Positions 1-9,076 of a stretch of DNA of 64,000 bases are shown here, one piece after another. The notes beneath the pieces were generated by a model. It saw only the letters and a program-made list of their open reading frames with translations, was not told the origin of the DNA and ran no database searches. The stretch spans positions 155,338-219,337 of the forward strand of contig NZ_VSMB01000006.1 of assembly GCF_009805705.1 (NCBI RefSeq). Direction: 5' to 3'. The stretch's first letter is position 1. Each line of letters starts with the position of its first letter. This DNA is from Ruania rhizosphaerae (GTDB lineage: Bacteria > Actinomycetota > Actinomycetes > Actinomycetales > Beutenbergiaceae). Both the position numbers and the translations under genes were made by a program.

Positions 1-2
1 CC

Positions 3-752
3 GGTGTGGTCGACGCCTCTGGAGGTGGGACGCAATCCATCGCCGGGGAGACCGGCGACAGCTCAGAGCGCGCCCCCGAGGCCGAATCGTCGCCCACTGA
101 GGACGGTGCGGGAGCAGGCGATACCGGCGAGAGCACTGACGACGCGGATGGTGCTGAGGAGGGTACGTCGGCGGGTGAGTCCGGGGACACGGGAACCGGG
201 GGAGAGGTGGCTTCCGACGATGGTGAGGGGACGCCGTCGGGAGACTCCGAGGAGGAGACCTCGGACGCGCCTATCGGTGAGCGGATCAGCGGGTTCGGCG
301 ACTCGATGATGTACGTCGCCGCCCCCGGACTGACCGCCACGTTCCCGGGAATGAGCGTCGATGCCGAATCGAACCGGCAGTGGCCCGCCGTCGCGGAGGT
401 GGTGCAGTCGGCAGCCGCCGATGATGCCGTACGGGACATCGTGGTCATCGCGGCCGGAACCAATGCGGGCGTGCGCGATCCCGGGCTGGTACGCGAGACC
501 CTCGACGCATTCGGCCCGGACCGCAAGATCGTGCTCGTCAACATCTACGGCTCGTCCTTCTGGGTGGAGGAGTCCAACGACAATCTCGACGCCATCGCGG
601 CCGACTACCCGAACGTGGTGGTCGCGGATTGGTACACCGCCGCGGTGGAGCACCCCGAAGACCTGCAGCCGGACGGGATCCACCCCGACATGGAGGGTAT
701 GTACCTCTACGCCGAGGTCGTCCAGGCCGCCTTGGACGAGTTGCTCGAGTAG
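3..752 (+). CDS. SGNH-domain C-terminus of a probable acyltransferase (partial, 5' end cut)
   Basis: The reading frame is open to the left window edge, so the true start is missing. The first ~95 residues are an acidic Gly/Ser/Thr/Glu-rich linker. Behind it is an SGNH-type hydrolase fold: GDSMM (about residue 98) is block I with the nucleophilic Ser, and DGIHPD near the end carries the Asp/His pair of block V. An SGNH domain behind a disordered linker is typical of the C-terminus of OatA-like membrane acyltransferases (acyltransferase-3 family) that O-acetylate cell-wall glycans. The membrane part would lie upstream and is not visible, so that assignment is inference; a free-standing secreted SGNH esterase is the alternative. 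Confidence 0.7.
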   Translation, partial: GVVDASGGGTQSIAGETGDSSERAPEAESSPTEDGAGAGDTGESTDDADGAEEGTSAGESGDTGTGGEVASDDGEGTPSGDSEEETSDAPIGERISGFGDSMMYVAAPGLTATFPGMSVDAESNRQWPAVAEVVQSAAADDAVRDIVVIAAGTNAGVRDPGLVRETLDAFGPDRKIVLVNIYGSSFWVEESNDNLDAIAADYPNVVVADWYTAAVEHPEDLQPDGIHPDMEGMYLYAEVVQAALDELLE

Positions 753-754
753 AC

Positions 755-770
755 CCGCCGGTGACGGCGG
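755..770 (+). terminator. GC hairpin just after the acyltransferase stop
   Basis: CCGCCG-GTGA-CGGCGG follows the TAG stop by three bases. It is a perfect 6-bp stem with a 4-nt loop and no T-run, a common look for terminators in GC-rich actinobacteria. The function is inferred from position. Confidence 0.4.
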
Positions 771-868
771 AGCTCATGCCGGCGAGGAGCGTGCGCCGAC
801 GTGACACATCGCACTGCCACGACCTCGGATAGCGTTTACCGGAGCCCCGCGGCAGGTATTTCGCGCGG

Positions 869-913
869 TAGGGTGACTCGGGGAATAGTCCCGAGCGTCC
901 CGAGATCCGGGAC
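869..913 (+). promoter_or_regulatory. Probable sucC promoter and leader hairpins
   Basis: TAGGGT at 869-874 is a candidate -10 box. It is followed by CTCGGG-GAATAGT-CCCGAG (877-895) and a weaker GTCCC/GGGAC pair (897-913). The 190-base gap upstream of sucC holds no gene. A second possible -10, TAGCGT, is at 830-835. No clear -35 was seen. Confidence 0.35.
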
Positions 914-943
914 CAGCGTGTGGCGAGGAAAGGCGAGGCGCAG

Positions 944-2137
944 GTGGACCTGTTCGAGTACCAGGCACGAGATCTCTTCGAGAAGCACGGAGTACCCGTG
1001 CTGGACGGTGTGGTCGCCACCACGCCCGACGAGGCACGCGCCGCGGCCGAGAAGCTGCTGAACGCAGGCAGCTCCGTCGTGGTGGTCAAGGCACAGGTGA
1101 AGGTCGGAGGCCGCGGCAAGGCCGGCGGTGTGAAGATCGCGAAGTCCGCCGACGAGGCCGCCGAGCGCGCCGGTGAGATCCTCGGGATGGACATCAAGGG
1201 GCACACCGTGCACCGGGTGATGATCGCCGCCGGTGCGGACATCGCCGAGGAGTACTACTTCTCGATCCTGCTGGACCGCTCCGAGCGCCAGTACCTGGCG
1301 ATGTGCAGCGTGGAGGGTGGCGTCGAGATCGAGCAACTCGCGGTCGAGCGGCCCGAGGCGCTCGCCAAGGTGGCCGTCGACCCGCAGACCGGAGTGGACG
1401 AGGCGAAGGCTGCCGAGATCGCGCAGGCCGCCGGATTCGGTGCTGAGGACGCCGAGAAGATCGCCGCGGTGCTGCGCACACTGTGGACCGTCTTCTCCGC
1501 TGAAGACGCCACGCTCGTGGAGGTCAACCCGCTCGTCAAGACCGGCGCCGGGGACATCATCGCCCTCGACGGCAAGGTCACCCTCGACGAGAACGCCGAC
1601 TTCCGTCACCCCGAGCACGCCGACCTGGCTGACAACTCCGCCACGGACCCGCTCGAGCTCAAGGCCGCCGAGAACGGCCTCAACTACGTCAAGCTCGACG
1701 GCGAGGTCGGCATCATCGGCAACGGCGCCGGGCTGGTCATGTCCACGCTCGACGTGGTCGCCTACGCCGGAGAGGCACACGGCGGCGTCAAGCCCGCCAA
1801 CTTCCTCGACATCGGTGGCGGCGCGAACGCGCAGGTGATGGCCGCCGGGCTGGACGTCATCCTCGGCGACGAGCAGGTCAAGGCCGTCTTCGTGAACGTC
1901 TTCGGTGGGATCACCGCCTGCGACGAGGTCGCCAACGGCATCGTCGGTGCTCTCGACCTCCTGGGCGACGCCGCGACGAAGCCGTTGGTCGTGCGACTGG
2001 ACGGCAACAACGTCGAGAAGGGCCGGGCGATCCTCACCGAGCGCAACCACCCGCTGGTGACTCTCGCCGAGACCATGGACGGCGGCGCCGACAAGGCTGC
2101 CGAGCTGGCCCACGCCGCCGCGCCGGCCACCGCCTGA
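944..2137 (+). CDS. sucC: Succinyl-CoA synthetase (ADP-forming), beta subunit
   Basis: With SucD this converts succinyl-CoA to succinate with substrate-level ATP formation in the TCA cycle. The protein begins V(M)[11 protein letters not shown], the usual SucC N-terminus, so I place the start at GTG 944 rather than the in-frame start 24 bases upstream. This gives 397 residues, the normal family length. An N-terminal ATP-grasp domain is followed by the CoA-ligase domain with the GGGANAQV segment. A purine-rich stretch (GAGGAAAGGCGAGG, 924-938) can serve as ribosome binding site. sucD follows 33 bases downstream, and the pair forms one transcription unit ending at the hairpin near 3179. Confidence 0.96.
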   Translation: MDLFEYQARDLFEKHGVPVLDGVVATTPDEARAAAEKLLNAGSSVVVVKAQVKVGGRGKAGGVKIAKSADEAAERAGEILGMDIKGHTVHRVMIAAGADIAEEYYFSILLDRSERQYLAMCSVEGGVEIEQLAVERPEALAKVAVDPQTGVDEAKAAEIAQAAGFGAEDAEKIAAVLRTLWTVFSAEDATLVEVNPLVKTGAGDIIALDGKVTLDENADFRHPEHADLADNSATDPLELKAAENGLNYVKLDGEVGIIGNGAGLVMSTLDVVAYAGEAHGGVKPANFLDIGGGANAQVMAAGLDVILGDEQVKAVFVNVFGGITACDEVANGIVGALDLLGDAATKPLVVRLDGNNVEKGRAILTERNHPLVTLAETMDGGADKAAELAHAAAPATA

Positions 2138-2170
2138 CCCGCCCCGACTGCCCGAAAGAGCGATACAGAC

Positions 2171-3064
2171 ATGTCGATCTACCTGAACTCTGACTCCAAG
2201 ATCATCGTCCAGGGCATCACCGGCGGGATGGGTGCCAAGCACACCGCCCTGATGCTCGACTCCGGCGCCACGATCGTCGGCGGCGTGAACGCCCGCAAGG
2301 CCGGCACCACGGTTGAGCACAAGGACCATGACGGCAATGACGTCACGTTGCCCGTGTTCGGCACCGTGTCCGAGGCCATGGCCGAGACCGGCGCGAACGT
2401 CTCCGTGCTGTTCGTGCCGCCCGCCTTCACCAAGGACGCCTGCATCGAGGCCATCGACGCCGGCATCGACCTCATGGTGGTCATCACCGAGGGAGTGCCC
2501 GTCCAGGACACCGCCGAGGTGTGGTCCTACCTCGAGGGCAAGAAGACACGCATGATCGGGCCGAACTGCCCCGGCATCATCACCCCGGGAGAGTCGCTGG
2601 CCGGGATCACCCCGCACACGATCACCGGCTCCGGGCCGATCGGGCTGGTTTCCAAGTCCGGCACCCTGACCTATCAGATGATGTACGAGCTGAAGGATCA
2701 CGGGTTCTCCACCGCCATCGGCATCGGCGGCGACCCGATCGTGGGCACCACCCACATCGACGCGCTCGAGGCGTTCGAGAACGACCCGGCCACCGAGGTG
2801 ATCGTGATGATCGGCGAGATCGGTGGAGACGCCGAGGAGCGCGCCGCCACGTACATCAAGGACAATGTCACCAAGCCGGTCGTCGGCTATGTCGCGGGCT
2901 TCACCGCCCCCGAGGGGAAGACGATGGGCCACGCCGGTGCGATCGTCTCCGGCTCCGCCGGGACCGCTCAGGCGAAGAAGGAAGCGCTCGAGGCCGTCGG
3001 CGTCAAGGTCGGCAAGACCCCGTCCGAGACGGCGCAACTCGCCCGGGACATCCTCGCCGGCTGA
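2171..3064 (+). CDS. sucD: Succinyl-CoA synthetase, alpha subunit
   Basis: This is the CoA-binding and phospho-histidine subunit of succinyl-CoA synthetase. Visible marks are the N-terminal Rossmann-type CoA-binding region (GITGGMG near residue 17), GPNCPG in the middle, and GHAGAI near residue 255 with the His that is phosphorylated during catalysis. At 297 residues it has the usual length. It lies directly behind sucC in the conserved actinobacterial order sucC-sucD-perM-purN-purH. Confidence 0.97.
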   Translation: MSIYLNSDSKIIVQGITGGMGAKHTALMLDSGATIVGGVNARKAGTTVEHKDHDGNDVTLPVFGTVSEAMAETGANVSVLFVPPAFTKDACIEAIDAGIDLMVVITEGVPVQDTAEVWSYLEGKKTRMIGPNCPGIITPGESLAGITPHTITGSGPIGLVSKSGTLTYQMMYELKDHGFSTAIGIGGDPIVGTTHIDALEAFENDPATEVIVMIGEIGGDAEERAATYIKDNVTKPVVGYVAGFTAPEGKTMGHAGAIVSGSAGTAQAKKEALEAVGVKVGKTPSETAQLARDILAG

Positions 3065-3096
3065 CGCGCCACACCACCGGCGGACGTCCACCATCC

Positions 3097-3152
3097 GCGA
3101 ATTGCACGTCGATGTGGCGCCTACGGGACGACCAGATCGACGTGCAATTCGC
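3097..3152. repeat. Long palindrome, family A copy 1 (3' of sucD)
   Basis: Two perfectly complementary 17-base arms (3097-3113 and 3136-3152) with core GCACGTCGAT / ATCGACGTGC enclose a 22-base loop that starts TGGCGCCTACGG. Related elements with the same CGTCGAT.TGG core occur at 22360, 25313 and 40602. It sits 33 bases after sucD and before a separate terminator, so it is not simply the terminator. Confidence 0.8.
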
Positions 3153-3178
3153 CGGGGACGTGCGAGTGCAGACGACAC

Positions 3179-3208
3179 GCCGCCCCGCCATCCTCATGGC
3201 GGGGCGGC
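3179..3208 (+). terminator. 13-bp GC hairpin ending the sucCD unit
   Basis: GCCGCCCCGCCAT (3179-3191) pairs perfectly with 3196-3208 around the loop CCTC. There is no U-tract, which is usual for this GC content. It lies between sucD and perM and probably separates the two transcription units. Confidence 0.65.
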
Positions 3209-3228
3209 GTTGCCGCACCATGGGACCA

Positions 3229-4500
3229 ATGAGCCCTGCCCGTACCCCGGCCCCAGCGCACGATGCACCTCGCATCGTGCCCCGGGTGGTCGAGCACACC
3301 TCGACGCGGCGCGCACTACGTACCCCGGAGGGGGCACTGCGAGGTCTGCTCGCCGGTGCTGAGGCGGTGCTCCTGAGCTGGCTGGTGGTGGTCGTCCCGG
3401 CCATCGCCACCTATGTGGCCACAGCATCCGCACCGGCTCTCGGGTCGGCCGGCTGGCTGGAGGCGGCCCGCGTCGGAACCGCCGCCTGGCTGCTCGGGCA
3501 CGGCGCCTCGGCCTCGCTCGACGGACTGGACCTCTCACTCGTCCCGCTCGGCGTCACAGTCCTGGCAGTTGCCCTGATGGCCGGGTCGGTGCGGCGCGCA
3601 CGCCTGCCCGGCTGGCCGGCGGCCACCATCTCGGCCGCGGTGTACGTCGCCTTCGCCATCTTGTTCGTCATCTTCGTCGGACTGCCTGGCGCGAACCGCG
3701 CCCTGGTGGGAGCCGTGCTGGTGGCGGGTGTGGGAACCGTTCTTGGATTGCCGACGGCGTCCCTCCCCTCTCGTCTGCTGGCAGCCCTGGCGAGGGTCCC
3801 TGGTTGGATACGGACGTCGTTCGGTGGTTCGTGGCGGGCGCTGGCCCTGCACCTGCTGATCGCAACGGCGGCGGTGGTGACGGCCGTCGTCGTGAATTTC
3901 GGCCAGGTCCGTGACCTGCACGAAGGACTGCATCCGGACATCGTCAGCGGGATCGTTCTGGTCCTCGCGCAGCTGTTGGCGTTGCCGAACCTGGTGGTCT
4001 ACGCCGCTTCGTTCCTGCTCGGCCCAGGATTCGCGGTGGGGGAGGGCACGGCGTTCGCCCCGTCTGGTGTGGAGGCCGGGCCGTTGCCGATAGTGCCGGT
4101 GCTGGGTGCGCTCCCGGGGCCGGATTCCCTGGCCGGCCAGTTGCCTGTGCTTGGTGTTGTGGGGCTGGTGTCCGGGGTGGCTGTGGGTGTATGGCTGGCC
4201 CGCCGGCTGCGGGCCCGGACGTTGGTCGACGCGGTCGCGACGACGCTCGGCACGGCCCTGCTCACCGGCGGCGGGATGGCCACCCTCGCAGCGCTCGCCT
4301 CCGGCGCGGCCGGCCCGGGCCGGATGGCCGTGATCGGGGCGGACCCGTTCAGCGTGGGCCTGGCGCTGCTGTGGCAGGTGGGAGCGCCCGCACTGGTGCT
4401 GGTGCTCCTCTCACACCGGAGCACCGTCGCATCGGCGGGTCAGTTGACCGCACGCGCGCGCCGGGCAGGCGGCACCTGGTGGGAGCAGGTTCGCGGATAG
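3229..4500 (+). CDS. perM: PerM-like polytopic membrane protein (DUF6350 family)
   Basis: The protein has 423 residues and about ten hydrophobic helices. After a short polar N-terminus the helices start near residue 45 (LLSWLVVVVPAIATYV), and a basic tail follows the last one. The assignment rests on this topology and on gene order: the M. tuberculosis perM gene (Rv0955, linked to division and persistence) lies in the same place between sucD and purN. The start could also be ATG 3220; neither has a good ribosome binding site, and the sucCD terminator ends just upstream. The molecular role is not known from the sequence. Confidence 0.75.
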   Translation: MSPARTPAPAHDAPRIVPRVVEHTSTRRALRTPEGALRGLLAGAEAVLLSWLVVVVPAIATYVATASAPALGSAGWLEAARVGTAAWLLGHGASASLDGLDLSLVPLGVTVLAVALMAGSVRRARLPGWPAATISAAVYVAFAILFVIFVGLPGANRALVGAVLVAGVGTVLGLPTASLPSRLLAALARVPGWIRTSFGGSWRALALHLLIATAAVVTAVVVNFGQVRDLHEGLHPDIVSGIVLVLAQLLALPNLVVYAASFLLGPGFAVGEGTAFAPSGVEAGPLPIVPVLGALPGPDSLAGQLPVLGVVGLVSGVAVGVWLARRLRARTLVDAVATTLGTALLTGGGMATLAALASGAAGPGRMAVIGADPFSVGLALLWQVGAPALVLVLLSHRSTVASAGQLTARARRAGGTWWEQVRG

Positions 4501-4506
4501 GACTGG

Positions 4507-5058
4507 CTACTCGGTGCCGAAACGCTCTGCCACAGCTTCAGCGAACTCGGTCTCGCACTGCTCCTGGGCACCGAGCGTCAGGGCTGAGTCCAGGCACTCC
4601 TGACGCTCCAGCTGTGCCTCCCACACCGCAATCGGGGCGAGCGAGCTGAAGGTCAGCATGCCCGCCATCGCCACTCCGACGGCGAGGAAGATCATGAACG
4701 GGCCCGTCAGCCCCACCTTGCGGTGCACCAGCAGTGCACGGACACCGAAGACGATCCCTGCGAGGAAGAACAATGGAGCCGCGACCTGCCACGGAATCGG
4801 CCAGCGCAGCGCCAGCAGCCCGCAAAACAGCAGGACGCCGAACTTCAGCACCGAGCCGCTGGCCTTGCGCGCCTCCTCCGGAGTGGGAGTGCGACGTTCC
4901 TTGGGCGTGCCGCCTGCGCCGCGTCCATCATGGCCCGGGCCGCCGGATCCCTGCTCACCTGGATCGCCGTCGGGACGTCCCTGCGTATCCCGCGGCGGCC
5001 AGTGCCGTTCCGGCGGCGGTGGCGCATTCGGGTCAGGCGGCGCGTAGGGGTTGGGCAC
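4507..5058 (-). CDS. Small membrane protein with Pro-rich N-terminus
   Basis: This 183-residue protein starts at GTG 5058, which has GAGGAG seven bases upstream; the longer frame upstream covers non-coding repeat DNA. Residues 1-85 are proline-, glycine- and charge-rich (PNPYAPPDPNAPPPPE at the start). Three hydrophobic segments follow, then an acidic tail with two Cys (QECLDSAL, EQCETEF). It is divergent from purN and convergent with perM. A membrane protein occupies the comparable place in mycobacteria (Rv0954), but I cannot claim homology from the sequence alone. Function unknown. Confidence 0.75.
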   Translation of the reverse strand: MPNPYAPPDPNAPPPPERHWPPRDTQGRPDGDPGEQGSGGPGHDGRGAGGTPKERRTPTPEEARKASGSVLKFGVLLFCGLLALRWPIPWQVAAPLFFLAGIVFGVRALLVHRKVGLTGPFMIFLAVGVAMAGMLTFSSLAPIAVWEAQLERQECLDSALTLGAQEQCETEFAEAVAERFGTE

Positions 5059-5121
5059 TGCTCTCCTCGGGTCCGTTCTCCGAGGAGCATTGTCCCAGAG
5101 CCCGTGCGGCTGCCTGAACTC

Positions 5122-5205
5122 GTACTCGAATCCACCTGCGACGCAGGAATCCCGCTCCGTGCACCCGTTCGGGGACTCGAACGCCAGATCGGGATTCGAG
5201 TGCGG
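5122..5205. repeat. Imperfect palindromic repeat, family B copy 1
   Basis: ACTCGAATCC near the left end is mirrored by GGATTCGAGT near the right end. An internal stretch TCGAATCC...CGCAGGAATCCCGCTC matches the copy at 42849-42934 over about 32 bases with roughly four differences. It lies in the gap between the divergent genes at 5058 (minus) and 5289 (plus). Confidence 0.6.
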
Positions 5206-5274
5206 CTGAGGTTTCGTACTCCGGATCGGGACCAGAGCCAGGCCCCGAGTCGATCGTGGCTGCGATCTCGCCGG

Positions 5275-5280
5275 TAGGGT
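5275..5280 (+). promoter_or_regulatory. -10 box of a leaderless purN promoter
   Basis: TAGGGT ends eight bases before the GTG start of purN. There is no Shine-Dalgarno sequence in between, which fits a leaderless transcript. Confidence 0.5.
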
Positions 5281-5288
5281 GACCGATC

Positions 5289-5909
5289 GTGAGCACCCCA
5301 CCCGGCCAGCGCCTTGTCGTCCTCATCTCCGGCGGCGGGTCCAACCTCGCCGCACTCCTCGAGGCCACCCGGGATCCCGGCTACGGGGCGCAGGTGGTCG
5401 CCGTCGGGGCGGACCGGCCCAGCGCCGCGGGCCTGGACCTCGCACGCGAGGCCGGCATCCCCACCTTCGTGGAGCGGGTGGGCGACCACCCCGACAGGGA
5501 GGCCTGGGACGCAGCCTTGACGGCCGCCGTCGGGGAGCATGAGCCGGACCTGGTGATCTCGGCAGGCTTCCTGAAGCTGGTGGGGGAAGGTTTCCTCGAC
5601 CAGTTCGGTGGGCGCTACCTGAACACGCACAACTCGCTGCTGCCCGCCTTCCCCGGCATCCATGGACCGCGGGAGGCCCTGGAGTACGGCGTGAAGATCG
5701 CCGGCGCCACACTGTTCGTGGTCGACGCGGGTGTGGACACCGGGGTGATCATCGCCCAGACCGCCGTTCCGGTACACGACGACGACACCGAGGACACCCT
5801 CACCGAGCGAATCAAGGTGGCCGAACGTGCCCAGCTGGTGGACTCCGTGGGCCGGTTGGCACGTGAGGGGTGGCGCGTCGAGGGGCGCCGGGTGATCATC
5901 GGGCGGTGA
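5289..5909 (+). CDS. purN: Phosphoribosylglycinamide formyltransferase
   Basis: It transfers a formyl group from 10-formyl-THF to GAR, the third step of purine synthesis. The N-terminal ISGGGSNLAALL is the phosphate-binding loop. The catalytic region reads LNTHNSLLPAFPGIHG: the Asn and His of the N-x-H motif are kept, but the residue after His is Asn where the family often has Pro. The catalytic Asp lies in VDAGVDTGVI. At 206 residues it has the normal length. It precedes purH, the second formyl-using enzyme, by 284 bases. Confidence 0.95.
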   Translation: MSTPPGQRLVVLISGGGSNLAALLEATRDPGYGAQVVAVGADRPSAAGLDLAREAGIPTFVERVGDHPDREAWDAALTAAVGEHEPDLVISAGFLKLVGEGFLDQFGGRYLNTHNSLLPAFPGIHGPREALEYGVKIAGATLFVVDAGVDTGVIIAQTAVPVHDDDTEDTLTERIKVAERAQLVDSVGRLAREGWRVEGRRVIIGR

Positions 5910-6038
5910 CGGGACCGACACAGATGCGTCGAGCCGTGCACCACTGTGCCGGGGCTGACGCTGGGATGTCCCTCCCGTCACGAACTCCGGGAGCCACTAT
6001 CGTCCGCGTGAGCCTGCCACCGGACCGGGCAGACCCGG

Positions 6039-6044
6039 TAGGCT
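6039..6044 (+). promoter_or_regulatory. -10 box before the purH riboswitch
   Basis: TAGGCT at 6039-6044 would start transcription just before the ZTP aptamer. The glyA riboswitch is preceded by the same hexamer at 20013-20018. The -35 element is unclear. Confidence 0.5.
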
Positions 6045-6047
6045 GGT

Positions 6048-6130
6048 CCCGGCCGTGACTGGCGTGAGGTGGAGTACCACCGGGGAGCGGCCCGACAGCA
6101 GCGACTTCGTGCACCGGCCGCCTGGGTGCC
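6048..6130 (+). ncRNA. ZTP (pfl) riboswitch upstream of purH
   Basis: The conserved blocks of the pfl/ZTP aptamer are present in order: GTGACTGGCG, then GTGGAGTACCACCGGGGAGC, then CCGCCTGGGT at 6118-6125. ZTP/ZMP accumulates when 10-formyl-THF is short, and the riboswitch class is known upstream of purH, glyA and folD. Here it controls purH, which consumes ZMP (AICAR). About 65 bases separate the aptamer from the GTG start, enough for an expression platform, though I did not identify a clear switching hairpin. Confidence 0.9.
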
Positions 6131-6193
6131 ACGTCCCGAGCCGGAAGCGACCCCGCGTCCGGACCACCCCTCGAGACCCACCAGGAGTACGCC

Positions 6194-7765
6194 GTGACTG
6201 ACCAGATCCCCCTTCGCCGGGCCCTCGTCTCCGTCTTCGACAAGACCGGCCTCGACGCCCTCGCCACCGCGCTGCACGCCGCCGGAGTCGAGCTCGTCTC
6301 CACCGGGTCCACCGCCGGCACCATCGAGGCCGCGGGCGTCCCCGTCACCCGCGTGGAAGACGTGACCGGCTTCCCCGAGTGCCTCGACGGACGCGTGAAG
6401 ACGCTGCACCCGCGCATCCACGCCGGAATCCTCGCCGACCGTCGTCTGCCCGACCATGTCTCCCAGCTGGAAGACCTGGACGTGCGGCCCTTCGACCTCG
6501 TGGTGGTGAACCTGTACCCGTTCGCCGACACCGTCGCCTCCGGAGCGAGCGAGCAGGACTGCATCGAGAAGATCGACATCGGCGGGCCCTCCATGGTGCG
6601 TGCCGCCGCGAAGAACCACGCCAGCGTGGCCGTGGTGGTCGACCCGGCACGCTATGACGACGTGATCGCCGCCGCGCAGGCAGACGGCTTCACTCTCGCC
6701 CAGCGCCAGGCTCTCGCCGCCGACGCATTCCGCCACACCGCCACCTACGACGTGCACGTCGCCTCCTGGATGGGCAACGTCGTCGCCCCCGACGACGACG
6801 GCTCCGGATTCCCCGGCTGGATGGGTGCCACCTGGGACCGCACCAGCGTGCTGCGCTACGGCGAGAACCCGCACCAGCGGGCCGCGCTCTACACCACCGG
6901 CTTCGGTGACGCCGGCCTGGCCGGGGCCGAGCAGCTGCACGGCAAGGCGATGAGCTACAACAACTACGTCGACGCCGACGCTGCCTGGCGGGCCGCCCAC
7001 GACCACGGCGAGCAGCCGACGGTCGCGGTGATCAAGCACGCCAACCCGTGCGGTATCGCCGTCGGGGCCACGATCGCCGAGGCGCACGCGAAGGCTCACG
7101 CCTGTGACCCTGTCTCCGCCTTCGGGGGCGTGATCGCCGCCAACGCCGAGGTCACGGTGGAGATGGCTGAGCAGATCGCCCCGGTGTTCACCGAGGTGGT
7201 GCTTGCACCGTCCTACACGCCCGAGGCGCTCGAGGTGCTCACCCGGAAGAAGAACATCCGCGTGCTCACCGTGGCCACCCCGCCCAGCGGCGGCGGTCTG
7301 CGCGAGATCTTCGGCGGCGTGCTGGTGCAGTCCCCGGACAAGATCGACGCCGAGGGCGATGACCCCACCACCTGGACCCTCGCCGCTGGTGACGCGGCCG
7401 ACGAGGCCACGCTCGCCGATCTCGCTTTCGCGTGGCGGTCGGTGCGTGCCGTGAAGTCCAACGCGATCCTGCTCGCCTCCGGCGGTGCATCCGTGGGGGT
7501 TGGGATGGGGCAGGTGAACCGGGTCGACTCCTGCAAGTTGGCCGTGGAGCGCGCCAACACCGGTGAGGTCGAGCGTGCGCGCGGCGCGGTCGCGTCCTCG
7601 GACGCGTTCTTCCCGTTCGCGGACGGGCTGCAGGTGCTGCTGGACGCCGGGGTGAAGGCCGTCGTGCAGCCGGGCGGCTCCATCCGCGACGAGGAGGTCA
7701 TCGCCGCTGCGAACGAGGCCGGGGTGACGCTCTACCTCACCGGGACCCGACACTTCGCCCACTGA
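6194..7765 (+). CDS. purH: Bifunctional AICAR transformylase / IMP cyclohydrolase
   Basis: It catalyses the last two steps of IMP synthesis. The N-terminal IMP cyclohydrolase (MGS-like) domain shows [13 protein letters not shown] and [13 protein letters not shown]. The C-terminal AICAR transformylase domain shows [16 protein letters not shown] and the C-terminal TGTRHF. The length, 523 residues, is typical. It starts with GTG downstream of the ZTP riboswitch and lies behind purN. Confidence 0.97.
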   Translation: MTDQIPLRRALVSVFDKTGLDALATALHAAGVELVSTGSTAGTIEAAGVPVTRVEDVTGFPECLDGRVKTLHPRIHAGILADRRLPDHVSQLEDLDVRPFDLVVVNLYPFADTVASGASEQDCIEKIDIGGPSMVRAAAKNHASVAVVVDPARYDDVIAAAQADGFTLAQRQALAADAFRHTATYDVHVASWMGNVVAPDDDGSGFPGWMGATWDRTSVLRYGENPHQRAALYTTGFGDAGLAGAEQLHGKAMSYNNYVDADAAWRAAHDHGEQPTVAVIKHANPCGIAVGATIAEAHAKAHACDPVSAFGGVIAANAEVTVEMAEQIAPVFTEVVLAPSYTPEALEVLTRKKNIRVLTVATPPSGGGLREIFGGVLVQSPDKIDAEGDDPTTWTLAAGDAADEATLADLAFAWRSVRAVKSNAILLASGGASVGVGMGQVNRVDSCKLAVERANTGEVERARGAVASSDAFFPFADGLQVLLDAGVKAVVQPGGSIRDEEVIAAANEAGVTLYLTGTRHFAH

Positions 7766-7786
7766 CGCTGGATCTCCCGCTCCTCG

Positions 7787-7845
7787 CTCCCACCAGGATT
7801 ATGAGTTACGCTCCAACTCATAATCTTGGTGGGAGGGATTATGAG
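7787..7845. promoter_or_regulatory. 21-bp inverted repeat plus third half-site at the fic start
   Basis: Arms 7787-7807 and 7815-7835 are complementary with a single mismatch around a 7-base loop. The decamer GGATTATGAG inside the arms occurs a third time at 7836-7845, running across the fic start codon. The structure is far more AT-rich than its surroundings. It could be the operator at which the Fic protein, through its C-terminal winged helix, regulates its own gene; it may also terminate purH. Both roles are inferred. Confidence 0.6.
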
Positions 7846-9040
7846 ATTGCCTCCGACAGCAGGTGCATGGCCAGCACTCCAGTGGGAAGAGCGAGTCTGG
7901 GTCCCTGCGGGGCAGTGGGGTGTGCGAGCGACCACTCGTGGTAGCGAGCAGAGGTATCACGCCGCCGTCCCCGCGATGGTTGCCCACCGGCTTCCCGAGC
8001 TCTCGGCCGATGTCGCACGTGCAGCTCGAGATGCGGAACACGAACTGAGCCGGCTCGATGCTGAACTCGGCGCGCGCGTGAGTTCTTTCGCCCCCGTCCT
8101 GCTGCGATCGGAGTCGGCATCGTCGTCACAGATCGAGATGCTCACGGCGTCGGCACGGGCGATCTTCAGCGCCGATCTCGGGGTGCGGACGGGGCGCAAT
8201 GCCGAGCAGATCGCGGCCAATACGCGCATGCTGGAATCGGCGATCGTCCTCGCCGACGACTTCTCGGCGTCGACGATCCTGCAGATGCACCGGGTGCTGC
8301 TGGAGAGTCAGACCGTACACACCCCTGGTCAGTGGCGCGATGAAGCGGTATGGGTCGGCAGGCAGGCGGACAGTCCCGTGGGGGCCGACTATGTGGCACC
8401 GCACCATTCTCGGATTCCTGCCCTGATCGACGATCTGGTGGCCTTCGCGGCGCGTGAGGACCTCTCGGCCATCGTTCACCTTAGTCTTGTCCACGCCCAG
8501 TTCGAGACCATCCATCCGTTCACCGACGGCAATGGGCGGACCGGCCGCGCGCTGGCGCAAGCCATGTTGCGCCACGCCGGCGTGACCCGAAACCTCGCGA
8601 TTCCTGTGTCAGCGGGTCTGCTGGCAGATGTCGAGGGGTATCACCGTGCGCTGACGGCATACCGTGCCGGCGATGTGGAGCCGATCGTGCTGGCCTTCGC
8701 GGATGCGATCGCACGCGCCGTCGCCAATACGCGGGCCTTGGTGAGCCAGCTCGATCTGATCCGGGCTCAGTGGGAGAACCGTCTGCACGTGCGGCGCGAC
8801 AGCCATGCCTGGCGGTTGCTGGATGTCGTGCTGCGCCGACCGGTGGTCTCGGCAGCGGTGGCTGCGACAGAGCTCGGCATCCAGCAGCCGAATGTCTATC
8901 CGCCGTTGCGGGCGCTCTCCGAGGCAGGCATCCTGACCTCGAAGCGTGAGCATCGGCTCGGGCCGTTCTGGCGTGCGGACGAGGTGCTGGCAGCGGTGGA
9001 TGCGTTCGCCGAGCGAGCAGGCAGACGCGAGTCCGGTTGA
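7841..9040 (+). CDS. Fic family AMPylase-like protein with C-terminal winged helix
   Basis: The Fic motif HPFTDGNGRTGR (about residue 225) is complete, including the catalytic His and the Asp/Asn/Arg of the nucleotide-binding loop. Such proteins transfer AMP (or another nucleotide) to hydroxyl groups on targets. An N-terminal Fic_N-like region precedes it, and SSSQIEM near residue 92 resembles the inhibitory S-x-x-x-E-[GN] helix but has Met in place of Gly/Asn. The last ~70 residues look like a winged helix (ATELGIQQPNVYPPLRALSEAGIL). Start ATG 7841 has GGAGGG close upstream. No antitoxin gene is adjacent, which fits a self-inhibited single-chain type. The target is unknown. Confidence 0.85.
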   Translation: MRLPPTAGAWPALQWEERVWVPAGQWGVRATTRGSEQRYHAAVPAMVAHRLPELSADVARAARDAEHELSRLDAELGARVSSFAPVLLRSESASSSQIEMLTASARAIFSADLGVRTGRNAEQIAANTRMLESAIVLADDFSASTILQMHRVLLESQTVHTPGQWRDEAVWVGRQADSPVGADYVAPHHSRIPALIDDLVAFAAREDLSAIVHLSLVHAQFETIHPFTDGNGRTGRALAQAMLRHAGVTRNLAIPVSAGLLADVEGYHRALTAYRAGDVEPIVLAFADAIARAVANTRALVSQLDLIRAQWENRLHVRRDSHAWRLLDVVLRRPVVSAAVAATELGIQQPNVYPPLRALSEAGILTSKREHRLGPFWRADEVLAAVDAFAERAGRRESG

Positions 9041-9076
9041 GCTGGATCCGGCCGAGCTGGAGCACAGCCGTCGAGG

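Noticed and set aside
920..943. Upstream in-frame start for sucC
   Set aside because: It would add eight residues not found in the family; the conserved [11 protein letters not shown] begins at GTG 944.
836..3178. A 780-codon open frame on the minus strand across sucCD
   Set aside because: It mirrors the real genes codon by codon, as expected at very high GC, and its translation is rich in Arg/Gly/Asp/Val with no family pattern. Similar long shadows at 5978-7762, 14268-16112 and 24520-26196 (minus) were dropped for the same reason.
2521..3219. Open frame joined upstream of perM
   Set aside because: It is an alternative frame of sucD and crosses a palindrome and terminator; only the part from about 3220/3229 is a membrane protein.
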